The notes below the pieces were generated by a model that saw nothing but the letters and a program-made list of their open reading frames with translations, was not told where the DNA came from and ran no database searches. Positions 5,633 through 12,740 of a stretch of 12,740 nucleotides of DNA are shown one piece after another; position 1 is the stretch's first letter; each line of letters begins with the position of its first letter. Source of the stretch: DASZZX01 sp036260415 (lineage in GTDB: Bacteria > Actinomycetota > Nitriliruptoria > Nitriliruptorales > JAHWKO01); assembly GCA_036260415.1 (NCBI GenBank), contig DASZZX010000156.1, forward strand, positions 1 through 12,740, in the 5' to 3' direction. A program made the translations under genes and the position numbers.

Positions 5633-6850
5633 CTAGATGCGCTCGAACGGGTACCCAGAGGCCTGCAGCTTCCCGCCGAGGCGTTCCATCTGCTGGGGGC
5701 CGCGGGTCTCCAGCTCGAGCACGACCTCGACCTCGTCCAGGCCGAGTCGCCGCCCGAAGCGGTGGTGCTCGACCGCCACCACATTGGCGCGTTCCTCGGC
5801 GAGCAGCCCGAGGAGGCGGTGCAGCTCACCTGGACGGTCCGCGACGCGGGTGCGGATGGTGACGAACCGGCCCTCGGCGGTCAGACCTGACGTCACGATG
5901 TGCTGCAGCAGCAGCGGGTCGATGTTGCCGCCGGACAGCAGGGCGACGACCGGGGGACGCAGCAGGGCTGCTCCGGCGAGGAGGGCCGCCACCGCGACCG
6001 CGCCGGCGGGCTCGACGACCAGCTTCGCGCGCTCCAGCAGCAGCACGATCGCGCGGCTGATGGTCTCGTCGTCGACCGTCACCACGTCGTCGACGAGCGC
6101 CTGGATGTGCGCAAACGTCAGGTCGCCGGGACGGCGGACAGCGATGCCGTCGGCGATGGTCTCGCAGCCGTCGAGCTCCCGAGGTTCCCCGGCTGCCAGG
6201 GACGCCACGAAGCAAGCCGCGCCGGCGGCCTGCACGCCGACCACGCGGACGTCGGGGCTGGCGTCCTTCAACGCCACGGCGATCCCCGAGCACAGCCCGC
6301 CACCGCCGACGGGGACCACCACGGTGCCTCCCGCTGCGAGCGCGGGGACCTGCGCCAGCATCTCCAGGCCGAGCGTCCCCTGACCGGCGATGACGTCCGG
6401 GTGGTCGAAGGGGTGGACGAAGACCTCGCCGTCATCGTCCGCCGCATCCAGGGCAGCGCTGAGCGCCTCCTCGAAGCTCTCCCCCATCAGGCGCACGTCC
6501 GCCCCGTAGCCCGCCGTGGCCTCGACCTTGGGCAGGGGCGCCGCACGCGGCATGAACACGGTCGCGGCCACGCCCTGCAGCGCAGCCGCCAACGCCACCC
6601 CCTGGGCGTGGTTGCCGGCCGACGCGCAGACCACCCCACGGGCCCGCTCCTCGTCGGTGAGCCGCGAGATGCGGTGGTAGGCGCCCCGCAGCTTGAACGA
6701 GCCGGTGCGCTGCAGGTTCTCGCACTTGAGGAGGACCTCGGCGCCCACCGCCTCCGACAGCGCCCGGGACCGCTCGACCGGCGTGGCCTGCACGACGCCC
6801 TCGAGCTGGGCGGCTGCGTCCTGCACCTGCGCCGCCGCGACCAGGTCCAC
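5633..6850 (-). CDS. ilvA: threonine ammonia-lyase (threonine dehydratase), PLP-dependent
   Basis: A 405-residue fold-type II PLP enzyme that deaminates L-threonine to 2-oxobutanoate, the entry step to isoleucine, or serves threonine breakdown. The PLP lysine is K53 in the motif TGSFKLRGA, the substrate loop reads SAGNHAQG, and the phosphate-binding glycine loop is PVGGGGLCSG. Residues from about 326 form a single C-terminal ACT-like domain (VADRPGELHRLLGLLAE), which in this short form usually gives allosteric control. The GTG at 6850 is preceded at 5 bases by a perfect AGGAGG; the open frame continues upstream into the fumarase promoter region and is not coding there. The length fits the roughly 400-residue single-ACT form. 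The symbol could equally be tdcB, because the anabolic or catabolic role is not decided by sequence. The gene is divergent from the fumarase gene. Confidence 0.93.
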   Translation of the reverse strand: MDLVAAAQVQDAAAQLEGVVQATPVERSRALSEAVGAEVLLKCENLQRTGSFKLRGAYHRISRLTDEERARGVVCASAGNHAQGVALAAALQGVAATVFMPRAAPLPKVEATAGYGADVRLMGESFEEALSAALDAADDDGEVFVHPFDHPDVIAGQGTLGLEMLAQVPALAAGGTVVVPVGGGGLCSGIAVALKDASPDVRVVGVQAAGAACFVASLAAGEPRELDGCETIADGIAVRRPGDLTFAHIQALVDDVVTVDDETISRAIVLLLERAKLVVEPAGAVAVAALLAGAALLRPPVVALLSGGNIDPLLLQHIVTSGLTAEGRFVTIRTRVADRPGELHRLLGLLAEERANVVAVEHHRFGRRLGLDEVEVVLELETRGPQQMERLGGKLQASGYPFERI

Positions 6851-6871
6851 TACCGCCTCCTGCCGCGGAGC

Positions 6872-6877
6872 AGGATA
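6872..6877 (-). promoter_or_regulatory. possible -10 element of the ammonia-lyase gene
   Basis: On the minus strand TATCCT lies 21 bases before the GTG at 6850. It would give a short leader containing only the AGGAGG ribosome-binding site, leaving no room for an attenuator or T-box. No good -35 is seen. The 124-base gap to the divergent fumarase gene shows no other clear signal. Confidence 0.3.
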
Positions 6878-6974
6878 GTGAGCGGGTAGCTGCTCAGGCT
6901 GTGCCCAGCGTTGCGTGTCTGGTACAGATGCGGCCTGACCCACGCCGTCCCCGATCAGTGGAGTGGAACCGGCC

Positions 6975-8366
6975 ATGGCCGACGACGTCCGCACCGCCCA
7001 CGACACGATGGGCACGGTGCGCCTGCCCGCCGACGCGCTCTGGGGTGCGAGCACCCAACGCGCGGTCGACAACTTCCCCGTCTCCGGCCGGGGTGTCCCG
7101 CCGGAGGTGGTGCACGCGCTCGCGCTGCTCAAGTGGGCCGCCGCCACCGCCAACGAGGAGGCGGGGCTGGTCGAGCCCGCGCCCGCCGGCGCCATCCGCC
7201 AGGCCGCCGATGAGGTCCTCGACGGCGACCACGACGACCAGTTCCCGGTGGACGTGTTCCAAACCGGCTCGGGTACCTCCACCAACATGAACATGAACGA
7301 GGTGCTCGCCAACCGGGCCGAGCAGATCCTGGGCGCGGACCGCGACGCGGGGCGCGTTCACCCCAACGACCACGTGAACGCCAGCCAGTCCTCCAACGAC
7401 GTGTTCCCTTCCGCGGTCCACGTCGCCGTCGCGGCACTGTGCACGGGCGAGCTGGTGCCGGCGCTGGAGAAGCTGCAGGCGACGTTGGAGGACAAGGCGC
7501 AGGAGTGGGCGGACGTCGTCAAGCCGGGTCGCACCCACCTGATGGACGCGACCGCCGTGACGCTCGGGCAGGAGTTCGGCGGGTACGCCCGTCAGGCGCA
7601 GTTGGGGGTCGTGCGCATCCGCAGGGCGCTGGAGTCGATCTACGAGCTGCCGCTGGGCGGTACCGCGGTCGGCACCGGGTTGAACGCGCCACCGGGGTTC
7701 GCCGCCCGCACGATCGGTCTGGTGGCGGAACGGACGGGTCTGCCGTTCGTGGAGGCGGAGAACCACTTCGAGCAGCAGGGCGCCCGCGATGCGCTGGTCG
7801 AGCTGTCGGGTGCCCTCAAGACGGTGGCGGTGAGCCTGTTCAAGATCGCCAACGACGTGCGGTGGCTCACGTCGGGGCCGCGGACGGGCCTCCACGAGAT
7901 CCAGCTGCCGGCGTTCCAGCCCGGGTCGTCGATCATGCCCGGCAAGATCAACCCGGTGATCCCCGAGTCGGTGCGGCAGGTGGCCGCCCAGGTCGTGGGC
8001 AACGACGCCGCGGTCACCGTCGGCGGGCTAGCCGGCGAGTTCGAGCTCAACGTCATGATCCCGATGATGGCGCGCAACGTGGTGGAGTCCGTCCAGCTGC
8101 TGGCGGCGGCGAGCCGGCTGTTCGCCGGCCCCTGCCTGCGCGACGCCCGCGCCACCGACCGAGGTCCCCACTACGTGGAGCAGTCGCTGATGGCCGTGAC
8201 TGCGCTGGCGCCCGAGGTCGGCTACGAGCGCGCTGCCGACCTCGCCAAACAGGCGATGAACCAGGGGCGCACCCTCCGGGAGGTGGCGTTGGAGGACGGT
8301 GTGGACGAGGCCGTCATCGACCGCTGCCTCGACCATCGCCGGCAGACGGAGGGCGGGATCCTCTGA
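6975..8366 (+). CDS. fumC: class II fumarate hydratase (fumarase C)
   Basis: A 463-residue enzyme for the reversible hydration of fumarate to (S)-malate in the citric acid cycle. It has the three conserved regions of the fumarase/aspartase superfamily: the TGSGTSTNMNMNEVLANRA and HPNDHVNASQSSNDVFPSA stretches, the catalytic-base region GRTHLMDATAVTLGQEF, and the signature GSSIMPGKINP with its mobile catalytic loop. The length (about 460) and the SLMAVTALAPEVGYE segment favour fumarase over aspartase. The ATG at 6975 is chosen. A GTG four codons earlier is possible, but the weak GTGGA Shine-Dalgarno fits the ATG better. The gene is divergent from the threonine ammonia-lyase gene and convergent with glnD. 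No operon partner is visible. Confidence 0.95.
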   Translation: MADDVRTAHDTMGTVRLPADALWGASTQRAVDNFPVSGRGVPPEVVHALALLKWAAATANEEAGLVEPAPAGAIRQAADEVLDGDHDDQFPVDVFQTGSGTSTNMNMNEVLANRAEQILGADRDAGRVHPNDHVNASQSSNDVFPSAVHVAVAALCTGELVPALEKLQATLEDKAQEWADVVKPGRTHLMDATAVTLGQEFGGYARQAQLGVVRIRRALESIYELPLGGTAVGTGLNAPPGFAARTIGLVAERTGLPFVEAENHFEQQGARDALVELSGALKTVAVSLFKIANDVRWLTSGPRTGLHEIQLPAFQPGSSIMPGKINPVIPESVRQVAAQVVGNDAAVTVGGLAGEFELNVMIPMMARNVVESVQLLAAASRLFAGPCLRDARATDRGPHYVEQSLMAVTALAPEVGYERAADLAKQAMNQGRTLREVALEDGVDEAVIDRCLDHRRQTEGGIL

Positions 8367-8367
8367 T

Positions 8368-8386
8368 CGACGGCGCGCGGCCGTCG
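8368..8386 (+). terminator. hairpin just after fumC
   Basis: A 7-bp perfect stem (CGACGGC with GCCGTCG) and a 5-base loop begin one base after the fumC stop codon. It is GC-rich and lacks a T-tract, so it may be a weak or Rho-assisted terminator, or simply protect the 3' end. Confidence 0.35.
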
Positions 8387-8433
8387 CCCCCTCGACCTCG
8401 GACGGCCGCCGCGGTGGAACTCGCGGCCCAGTC

Positions 8434-8538
8434 GGATCGTGCGTCCTTCCGCCGGGATGCCGTCGAAACCACGCACGATCCCCGGCCCAGCCGGGGCGTG
8501 CGTCCTTCCACTGGGATGCCGTCCAAACCACGCACGAT
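8434..8538. repeat. duplicated hairpin-forming intergenic element
   Basis: Two direct copies of a 42-bp unit, 8438-8479 and 8497-8538, match at 39 of 42 positions with a 59-bp period. Each unit begins CGTGCGT and ends ACGCACG, which are inverted repeats. In copy 1 the pairing extends to 11 perfect base pairs (8434-8444 with 8471-8481). The spacer between units is itself a hairpin, CCCCGGC-CCA-GCCGGGG (8480-8496). The architecture resembles REP/BIME-type dispersed elements placed between convergent genes. No open frame here looks coding. Confidence 0.8.
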
Positions 8539-8556
8539 GCCCCGGCCCGGTCGGCC

Positions 8557-8583
8557 GATCAGCTCTCCAAGGCAGAGCTGATC
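8557..8583 (-). terminator. hairpin spanning the glnD stop codon
   Basis: A perfect 10-bp stem (GATCAGCTCT with AGAGCTGATC) and a 7-base loop cover the last seven codons and the stop of glnD. No T-tract follows. It may slow transcription or block 3' exonucleases, and because it is symmetric it could act on both strands between convergent fumC and glnD. Confidence 0.4.
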
Positions 8584-11144
8584 GCCAGGACCACCTCGGC
8601 AGCGTGGTCGTCGTCGAGGGGCGCCCCGCCGACGTCGCGCACGTAGAACGCGTCGATGACCTCGTGGCCGACCGTGTCGATCTTGGCCGCGACGATGTCC
8701 AGCTCGAGTTCGGCCAGGGCGGCGGTGATCCGGTGCAGCACTCCAGGCCGGTCCTCGCAGTGCACCTCCACGACGGTGGCGTCGCCGGAGGCGTCGGGCT
8801 GGACCTCCACACGCACCGGGACCGCCGGCAGCCTACGCGACGGCCGCCTCTGCGCGGCGGCCTTCCGCGCCACCCTGGCGCGCAACGCCAGCCGTCCTGC
8901 CACCGCCTCCACAAGGTCACCCTCCACCGAAACCCACCACGCGCCGGGCCGTTCCCCGGCCTCCGACGTCGGTGGGCGGCGCACCCGGAACGTGTCGACA
9001 GCCACCCCGTCATTGCGGGTGAAGGCGTGCGCCGACAGCACCGAGCCGCCGTGGATCGCGAGCACACCCGCCACCTTCGAGAACAGACCGGGGCGGTCGA
9101 CCGCGACCACGTCCAGCTCGTCCAGAGACCCCTCGCCATCCGCACCCGGTGTGACGCGTGGACGGACCTCGGCGGGTGCCAGCGGCTGGTCGGCCATGGC
9201 GGCGTGACGCACCACTGCGCGGGGGGACACGGCTGCGGCGTAGCGGGGCGGCAGCATCGCCAGGTGGATGCGGACGACCTGCGGGTCAATGCCCATCGCC
9301 GGCGCCAGCTCCTCCGCGCGGCGGGCCGTGGCGGCCGCGCCGTCCGCCAGGGTGTCCGTGGGCTCGTCGTCGAGCACGTGAGCGACCTTCCAGACCAGTT
9401 CCGCCACCAGCGACGCCTTCCACGGGCTCCACGCCGACGGCCCCGTCGCGGCTCCGTCGGCGGCGGCGAGCAGGTGCAGGCAGGCGAGCGTCTGCCGATC
9501 CCCGATCGTGGCCGCGACGTCGGCGATCAGGGCCGGCTCCGACAGGTCCCTGCGGGTGGCGACCTCGGGCAGCAGCAGGTGCCAGCGCACCAGCCGCCCG
9601 ACAAGTGCCCGGGTCGCCGGTCCCGCACCCAGGCGTCGGGCGATGGCGTCCGCGACCGGCACGCCCGTCTGGCTGTGCGGTTCTCCGTGGGCCTTGCCGA
9701 CGTCGTGCAGGAGCGTGCCGAGCATCAGCCCGTCGCGGTCGTCGACCGCCTGCAGCTGCCGCGCCGCCCAGTCCTGCTCCCGGACGAGGTCGCCGAGCTT
9801 CGCGGCGGAGTGGAGCGCGTGCCGGTCCAGGCTGAAGCGGTGGAAGGGGTTGCGCTGGGGACGCCCGCGCAGCGGCTCCCACTCGGGGATCAGCGCGGTG
9901 AGCAGGCCCAGGTCGTCCAGCTCGGCGAAGGCGTGAACCCCCGCGCCGCCCCGCCAGAGCACGTCGAGCAGGCGACAGCGGCTGCCGTCGTCCCATGGCA
10001 GGGGACCGTCGTTGCCGGTCAGCCACGCGCCGATGCGTGCAGCACCCGAGCGGTCGAGCGCGGCGTCCGTCGTCGCCAACGCGTCCAGTAGACGCGTGGG
10101 GAACCCCGGATCGTCGAGGTCGGCGGACGGCTCGATGCGCAGCACCCCGTCGGTCTCGACGAAGCCGCCGGCGAGCCGCCGGTCGACCGGTCGTTGGAAG
10201 CGGCGGGCGACGGCGTGGCGACTGCCGGAGCGGCGGGCGTCGGCGGCGACCAGGGCCCACGCGCAGCGGTGCACGTGGTCGATCGCGCGAGCGGCGAGGA
10301 ACACCTCGTGCAGCAGCGCGTCGGCGGGGGCGACGCCGGGGCGGTGCAGGCCGAGCCGGTCGGCCACCGCGGGCTGGTGGTCGAAGCTGAGTACGTCGGT
10401 GGGGACGCCCGCGGTGAGGTGCAGCGCGACACGGACCGACAGAAGCAGGTCGTACGCCCGCGCCAGGCGGGTCCGGTCGGCGGCGGCGAGCTCGCGGCCG
10501 GTGACGAGCGCGTCCAGCGTGGCGTCCCCGTGCAGGGCGGCGGCGGCCCAGCGCAGCGACTGGACGTCGCGCAGGCCACCAGCGCCGTCCTTGAGGTTGG
10601 GCTCCTGGGTCTCGGCGGCGTCACCGTGGCGTGCCCGGCGCTCGGCGTCGCTGGCGGCGAGGCCCCCGAGCAGGCGTCGCGGGCGGCGCTGCAACCGGTC
10701 GAGCAGGTCGCTGCGCAGGCCCCGCAGCAGCTCGGCGTCTCCCGCAACGAGCCGCGCGTCGAGCGTGGCGGTGGCGATGTCCACGTCGTCGAGCGCGGCC
10801 CTCACCGCCAGGCGCGGGGCGCGCACGGCGTGACCCACGCGCAGCGCCGCGTCCCACAGCGGGTAGACCAGGTCGCGCACCGCTGCCGTTTCCGCCTCGT
10901 CGTCCAGACCGTCGACCAGCAGCAGCAGGTCGATGTCCGACGCGGGACACAGCTCTTGGCGGCCGTACCCACCGACCGCCACGATGGCGAGCCGTCCGGT
11001 GTGCGGTCGGCGGCTGGCGTGCAGCTCACGCAGGCCAGCGTCCACCTCGGCCGTCCACGCACGGCACCAGGCGCGTCCGGGATCCTGGCCGCGCCGTGCG
11101 AGAGCGGCGGCGACCTCCTTCAGGCGGGCGGGGACATCGGCCAC
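8559..11144 (-). CDS. glnD: [protein-PII] nucleotidyltransferase / nucleotidyl-removing enzyme GlnD
   Basis: An 861-residue bifunctional nitrogen sensor that modifies PII when glutamine is low and removes the group when glutamine is high. The nucleotidyltransferase core near residues 58-74 reads GGYGRQELCPASDIDLL, with metal-binding D70 and D72. An HD hydrolase domain around 435-490 carries the RHALHS and LLHDVGKAHGE motifs. Two C-terminal ACT glutamine-sensing domains start at about 674 (VAVDRPGLFSKVAGVLA) and 790 (EVHCEDRPGVLHRITAAL). The length is normal for the family. In E. coli the group added is UMP, whereas some actinobacterial GlnD enzymes add AMP to the same tyrosine; sequence does not settle which. 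The GTG start at 11144 has only a weak ribosome site and lies 35 bases after glnB, so co-transcription and translational coupling are likely. Its 3' end lies within a 10-bp hairpin. Confidence 0.96.
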   Translation of the reverse strand: MADVPARLKEVAAALARRGQDPGRAWCRAWTAEVDAGLRELHASRRPHTGRLAIVAVGGYGRQELCPASDIDLLLLVDGLDDEAETAAVRDLVYPLWDAALRVGHAVRAPRLAVRAALDDVDIATATLDARLVAGDAELLRGLRSDLLDRLQRRPRRLLGGLAASDAERRARHGDAAETQEPNLKDGAGGLRDVQSLRWAAAALHGDATLDALVTGRELAAADRTRLARAYDLLLSVRVALHLTAGVPTDVLSFDHQPAVADRLGLHRPGVAPADALLHEVFLAARAIDHVHRCAWALVAADARRSGSRHAVARRFQRPVDRRLAGGFVETDGVLRIEPSADLDDPGFPTRLLDALATTDAALDRSGAARIGAWLTGNDGPLPWDDGSRCRLLDVLWRGGAGVHAFAELDDLGLLTALIPEWEPLRGRPQRNPFHRFSLDRHALHSAAKLGDLVREQDWAARQLQAVDDRDGLMLGTLLHDVGKAHGEPHSQTGVPVADAIARRLGAGPATRALVGRLVRWHLLLPEVATRRDLSEPALIADVAATIGDRQTLACLHLLAAADGAATGPSAWSPWKASLVAELVWKVAHVLDDEPTDTLADGAAATARRAEELAPAMGIDPQVVRIHLAMLPPRYAAAVSPRAVVRHAAMADQPLAPAEVRPRVTPGADGEGSLDELDVVAVDRPGLFSKVAGVLAIHGGSVLSAHAFTRNDGVAVDTFRVRRPPTSEAGERPGAWWVSVEGDLVEAVAGRLALRARVARKAAAQRRPSRRLPAVPVRVEVQPDASGDATVVEVHCEDRPGVLHRITAALAELELDIVAAKIDTVGHEVIDAFYVRDVGGAPLDDDHAAEVVLAISSALES

Positions 11145-11179
11145 GTCGAGTTCGAGGACCCCGGCTCATCGCCGTGGCG

Positions 11180-11518
11180 TCACAGGGCGTCCTCGCCTTG
11201 TTCCCCGGTGCGGATGCGCACGACCTGCTCGACGGGGGTGACGAAGATCTTGCCGTCACCCACCTGCCCGGTGCGTGCCACCTTCACGATCGTGTCGACG
11301 ACCTCGTCGACCCGGTCGTCGGTCAGCAGGATGTCGAGGCGTGTCTTGGGTACGAAGTCGACCGTGTACTCGGCGCCGCGGTACACCTCGGTGTGACCCT
11401 TCTGTCGGCCGTGCCCACGCACCTCTGTGAGGGTCATGCCCTGGATGCCCAGGTCCTGCAGCGCTTCCCGGACCTCCTCGAGCTTGTGCGGCTTGACGAT
11501 GGCGGTGACGAGCTTCAC
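11180..11518 (-). CDS. glnB: nitrogen regulatory protein PII
   Basis: A 112-residue trimeric PII signal protein that integrates ATP/ADP, 2-oxoglutarate and the glutamine signal relayed by GlnD. The T-loop carries the modification signature YRGAEY with Y51 as the nucleotidylated residue. The C-terminal signature GDGKIFVTPVEQVVRIRTGE is intact, and the length is exactly the family norm. The GTG at 11518 follows GGGAG by four bases; the longer open frame upstream runs through the FIST gene and is a shadow. In actinobacteria this protein is often called GlnK and sits in an amtB-glnK-glnD operon. Here glnD follows at 35 bases, but the gene just upstream is a FIST protein and no ammonium transporter is in view. 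A GlnR-type box precedes the gene, so induction under nitrogen limitation is likely. Whether glnB or glnK is the better name is undecided. Confidence 0.96.
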   Translation of the reverse strand: MKLVTAIVKPHKLEEVREALQDLGIQGMTLTEVRGHGRQKGHTEVYRGAEYTVDFVPKTRLDILLTDDRVDEVVDTIVKVARTGQVGDGKIFVTPVEQVVRIRTGEQGEDAL

Positions 11519-11566
11519 GACGCTCCCTTCGCTGCGCCGGCGGCTGCTGGAGCGTGGCGGAGCGCC

Positions 11567-11604
11567 GTTTCCCCGCCTTTGCCGCCGCGTTTCGCGCCGG
11601 TTAA
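11567..11604 (-). promoter_or_regulatory. GlnR-type nitrogen operator upstream of glnB
   Basis: On the minus strand four pentamers follow one another with exact 11-bp spacing: TTAAC (11604-11600), GAAAC (11593-11589), GCAAA (11582-11578) and GAAAC (11571-11567). The actinobacterial GlnR consensus is gTnAC-n6-GaAAC-n6-GTnAC-n6-GAAAC. Both GAAAC boxes are perfect, the first box lacks only its G, and the third is poor. The site ends 48 bases before the glnB start, and the first pentamer contains the FIST-gene stop codon. The glnK-glnD operon is a standard GlnR target, which supports the reading. Confidence 0.6.
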
Positions 11605-12740
11605 GCGTCCCCGTCGCGCTCGAACACGGCGAGCGACGCGGTGAAACCGTGCACGAAGCTGCGATCGCCCACCGGCCCGATCTCCCCGGCACAGAACACA
11701 CCGGCCACCTGCCCCGTGATCGCCTCCGCGAGCACACGGGCGTCGTGGTGGTCCTGGCCGAAGAACCGCCGGCCGCGACCGTTGCAGGTGAACAGCAGCG
11801 CACCGGCGGCGCGGTGACCGCCCATCGTGCGCAGGGCGCGGTGCAGGTCGGCGTGGGCGCTGGCGGCATCACGCACCTGGAACTGGATCGTCTGGCCAAC
11901 CCGGACCTGGTCACCGATGGCGATCCCTCCGCTGGACTCCTCGGCCCCGACGACCGCTCGGATCAGGAAGTCGCCGGTGTCGTAGCGATCGCGGTACTCG
12001 TCGGCGACCAGGCCGACGTGCAGGCCGTGCTGCATGCGCTCGCGGTCCTCCTCGGACGCGCCGGCGAACACCTCGCGCAGCCGCGCGGTGGCGGGTTCGC
12101 CGGCCAGCTGCAGGACGACGTTGCCCTCGGCGCTGGTGACGACGTAGGGCTCGCCCACCGGGCGGCAGCCCTGCGAGACGACCGTCCGCACGGGCACGCC
12201 GCGCAGCACCACCCCGACCGCCCCGTGCTCGAACACCTCTCTGCCGTCGCGCGCACCCAGCACGAAGCGTCCCGGCCCTGCCCCCGCAACGACGAGGCCG
12301 CCGACGATGCGGTGACCGGGACGTTGGTGGCCGAGGTGGTCGATGACCTGGGCGGCCGGGTACGAGCGCGGATCGGCGAGGACCACCACGACGTCGCCGG
12401 CTCGGGTGTCCGGCCAACCCACGACCGCCAGCCCGCCGCCTTCGGGGACGGGCTGGGTCATGCTGCGGAACGGCAGGACGTCCCCGCCCTCCCACGTCGC
12501 GCACCAGACCGACACGGCCGGACCGTCCTCCACCTCCGTGCGCGGGCCGACCACGCCCTGGGCGACCGCGCCCAGCAGGACCCCCGGTTGTAGTCGGGCC
12601 TCCACGGCGGCGGCCGCCGACGCAAGGCCGCTGGCGTATCCAGCGGACGCGAACGTGAGCGCCAGCCGGGTCTCCGCCCCGTCGAGCGCCTGCGCGGCCG
12701 CGTCCGCAGCCTCGGCAGCGGCGAGCCCGGGATCGTGGGG
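11601..12740 (-). CDS. FIST-domain protein, 5' end beyond the window
   Basis: The open frame continues to the right edge with no stop, so 379 residues are visible and the start is missing. An internal GTG at 12605 is not the start, because codons before it still encode family-like sequence (TRLALTFASAGYASGL). The N-terminal part is a FIST_N domain (VLLGAVAQGVVG, then a hydrophobic VVVVLADP and a GG-rich VGGLVVAGAG). The C-terminal part is FIST_C, with the family hallmarks GALLFTCNGRGRRFFG, the aspartates of QDHHDARVL, and VFCAGEIGPVGDRSFVHGFTASLAVF near the end. FIST domains are thought to bind small ligands such as amino acids and occur alone or fused to signalling modules. No signalling module is attached in the visible part. 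It ends 82 bases before glnB on the same strand, with no clear terminator between, so read-through into glnB is possible. Confidence 0.9.
   Translation of the reverse strand, partial: PHDPGLAAAEAADAAAQALDGAETRLALTFASAGYASGLASAAAAVEARLQPGVLLGAVAQGVVGPRTEVEDGPAVSVWCATWEGGDVLPFRSMTQPVPEGGGLAVVGWPDTRAGDVVVVLADPRSYPAAQVIDHLGHQRPGHRIVGGLVVAGAGPGRFVLGARDGREVFEHGAVGVVLRGVPVRTVVSQGCRPVGEPYVVTSAEGNVVLQLAGEPATARLREVFAGASEEDRERMQHGLHVGLVADEYRDRYDTGDFLIRAVVGAEESSGGIAIGDQVRVGQTIQFQVRDAASAHADLHRALRTMGGHRAAGALLFTCNGRGRRFFGQDHHDARVLAEAITGQVAGVFCAGEIGPVGDRSFVHGFTASLAVFERDGDA

Noticed and set aside
5633..7312. Longer 559-codon form of the threonine ammonia-lyase
   Set aside because: The extra N-terminus would be antisense to the start of fumarase and cross its promoter. 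A GTG with perfect AGGAGG at 6850 gives the normal family length.
8434..8538. CRISPR array
   Set aside because: Only two units, long imperfect repeats, a 17-base hairpin spacer and no cas gene.
9825..9840. Another CTTCAGC/GCTGAAG regulator site within glnD
   Set aside because: A single copy inside coding sequence with no 11-bp partner; chance occurrence is likely.
8439..10091. A 550-codon plus-strand frame, and another at 10194-11396, opposite glnD
   Set aside because: Both lie antisense to glnD, whose domains are all intact, and neither shows family features.

Overview
This is a high-GC chromosomal window. Frequent GTG starts, short Shine-Dalgarno spacings, a mycobacterial-type SOS box, a DUF222/HNH nuclease of the 13E12 kind, a PxKF-type secreted protein and a GlnR-like box all suggest an actinobacterium. 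A deep-branching lineage such as Nitriliruptoria is possible, but the sequence alone does not prove it. No tRNA, rRNA, CRISPR array, transposase or phage gene was seen.

Layout. (1) 1-1550: a minus-strand DUF222/HNH endonuclease gene with a LexA-type SOS box in its promoter region, and next to it a 67-bp exact copy of its own 3' end. (2) 1493-2746: a perfect-stem intrinsic terminator and the secreted HYR/PxKF-type protein it serves (minus strand). (3) 2747-3126: a divergent intergenic region. It holds a strongly structured leader for the secreted protein, four tandem 11-bp repeats of the kind bound by OmpR/PhoB regulators, and a -10 box that suggests a leaderless response-regulator mRNA. (4) 3127-5186: an OmpR-family response regulator and a sensor histidine kinase, translationally coupled. 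The kinase gene overlaps tail-to-tail with a minus-strand single-domain receiver gene (5126-5536), whose promoter region carries two more copies of the same 11-bp repeat. (5) 5633-8366: divergent threonine ammonia-lyase (minus) and class II fumarase (plus). (6) 8367-8558: a convergent intergenic region with a duplicated, hairpin-forming 42-bp element. (7) 8559-12740: a minus-strand nitrogen-control block with glnD (PII nucleotidyltransferase), glnB (PII) and a 5'-incomplete FIST-domain gene. A GlnR-type operator lies between the FIST gene and glnB.

How it may fit together. The kinase and regulator probably control themselves, the secreted surface protein and the orphan receiver through the shared 11-bp repeats. 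GlnB and GlnD form the standard nitrogen-sensing pair, plausibly switched on by GlnR. The DUF222/HNH gene looks DNA-damage inducible. The most original observations are the shared repeat linking regulator, secreted protein and orphan receiver, the unassigned structured leader, and the repeat element between fumC and glnD.
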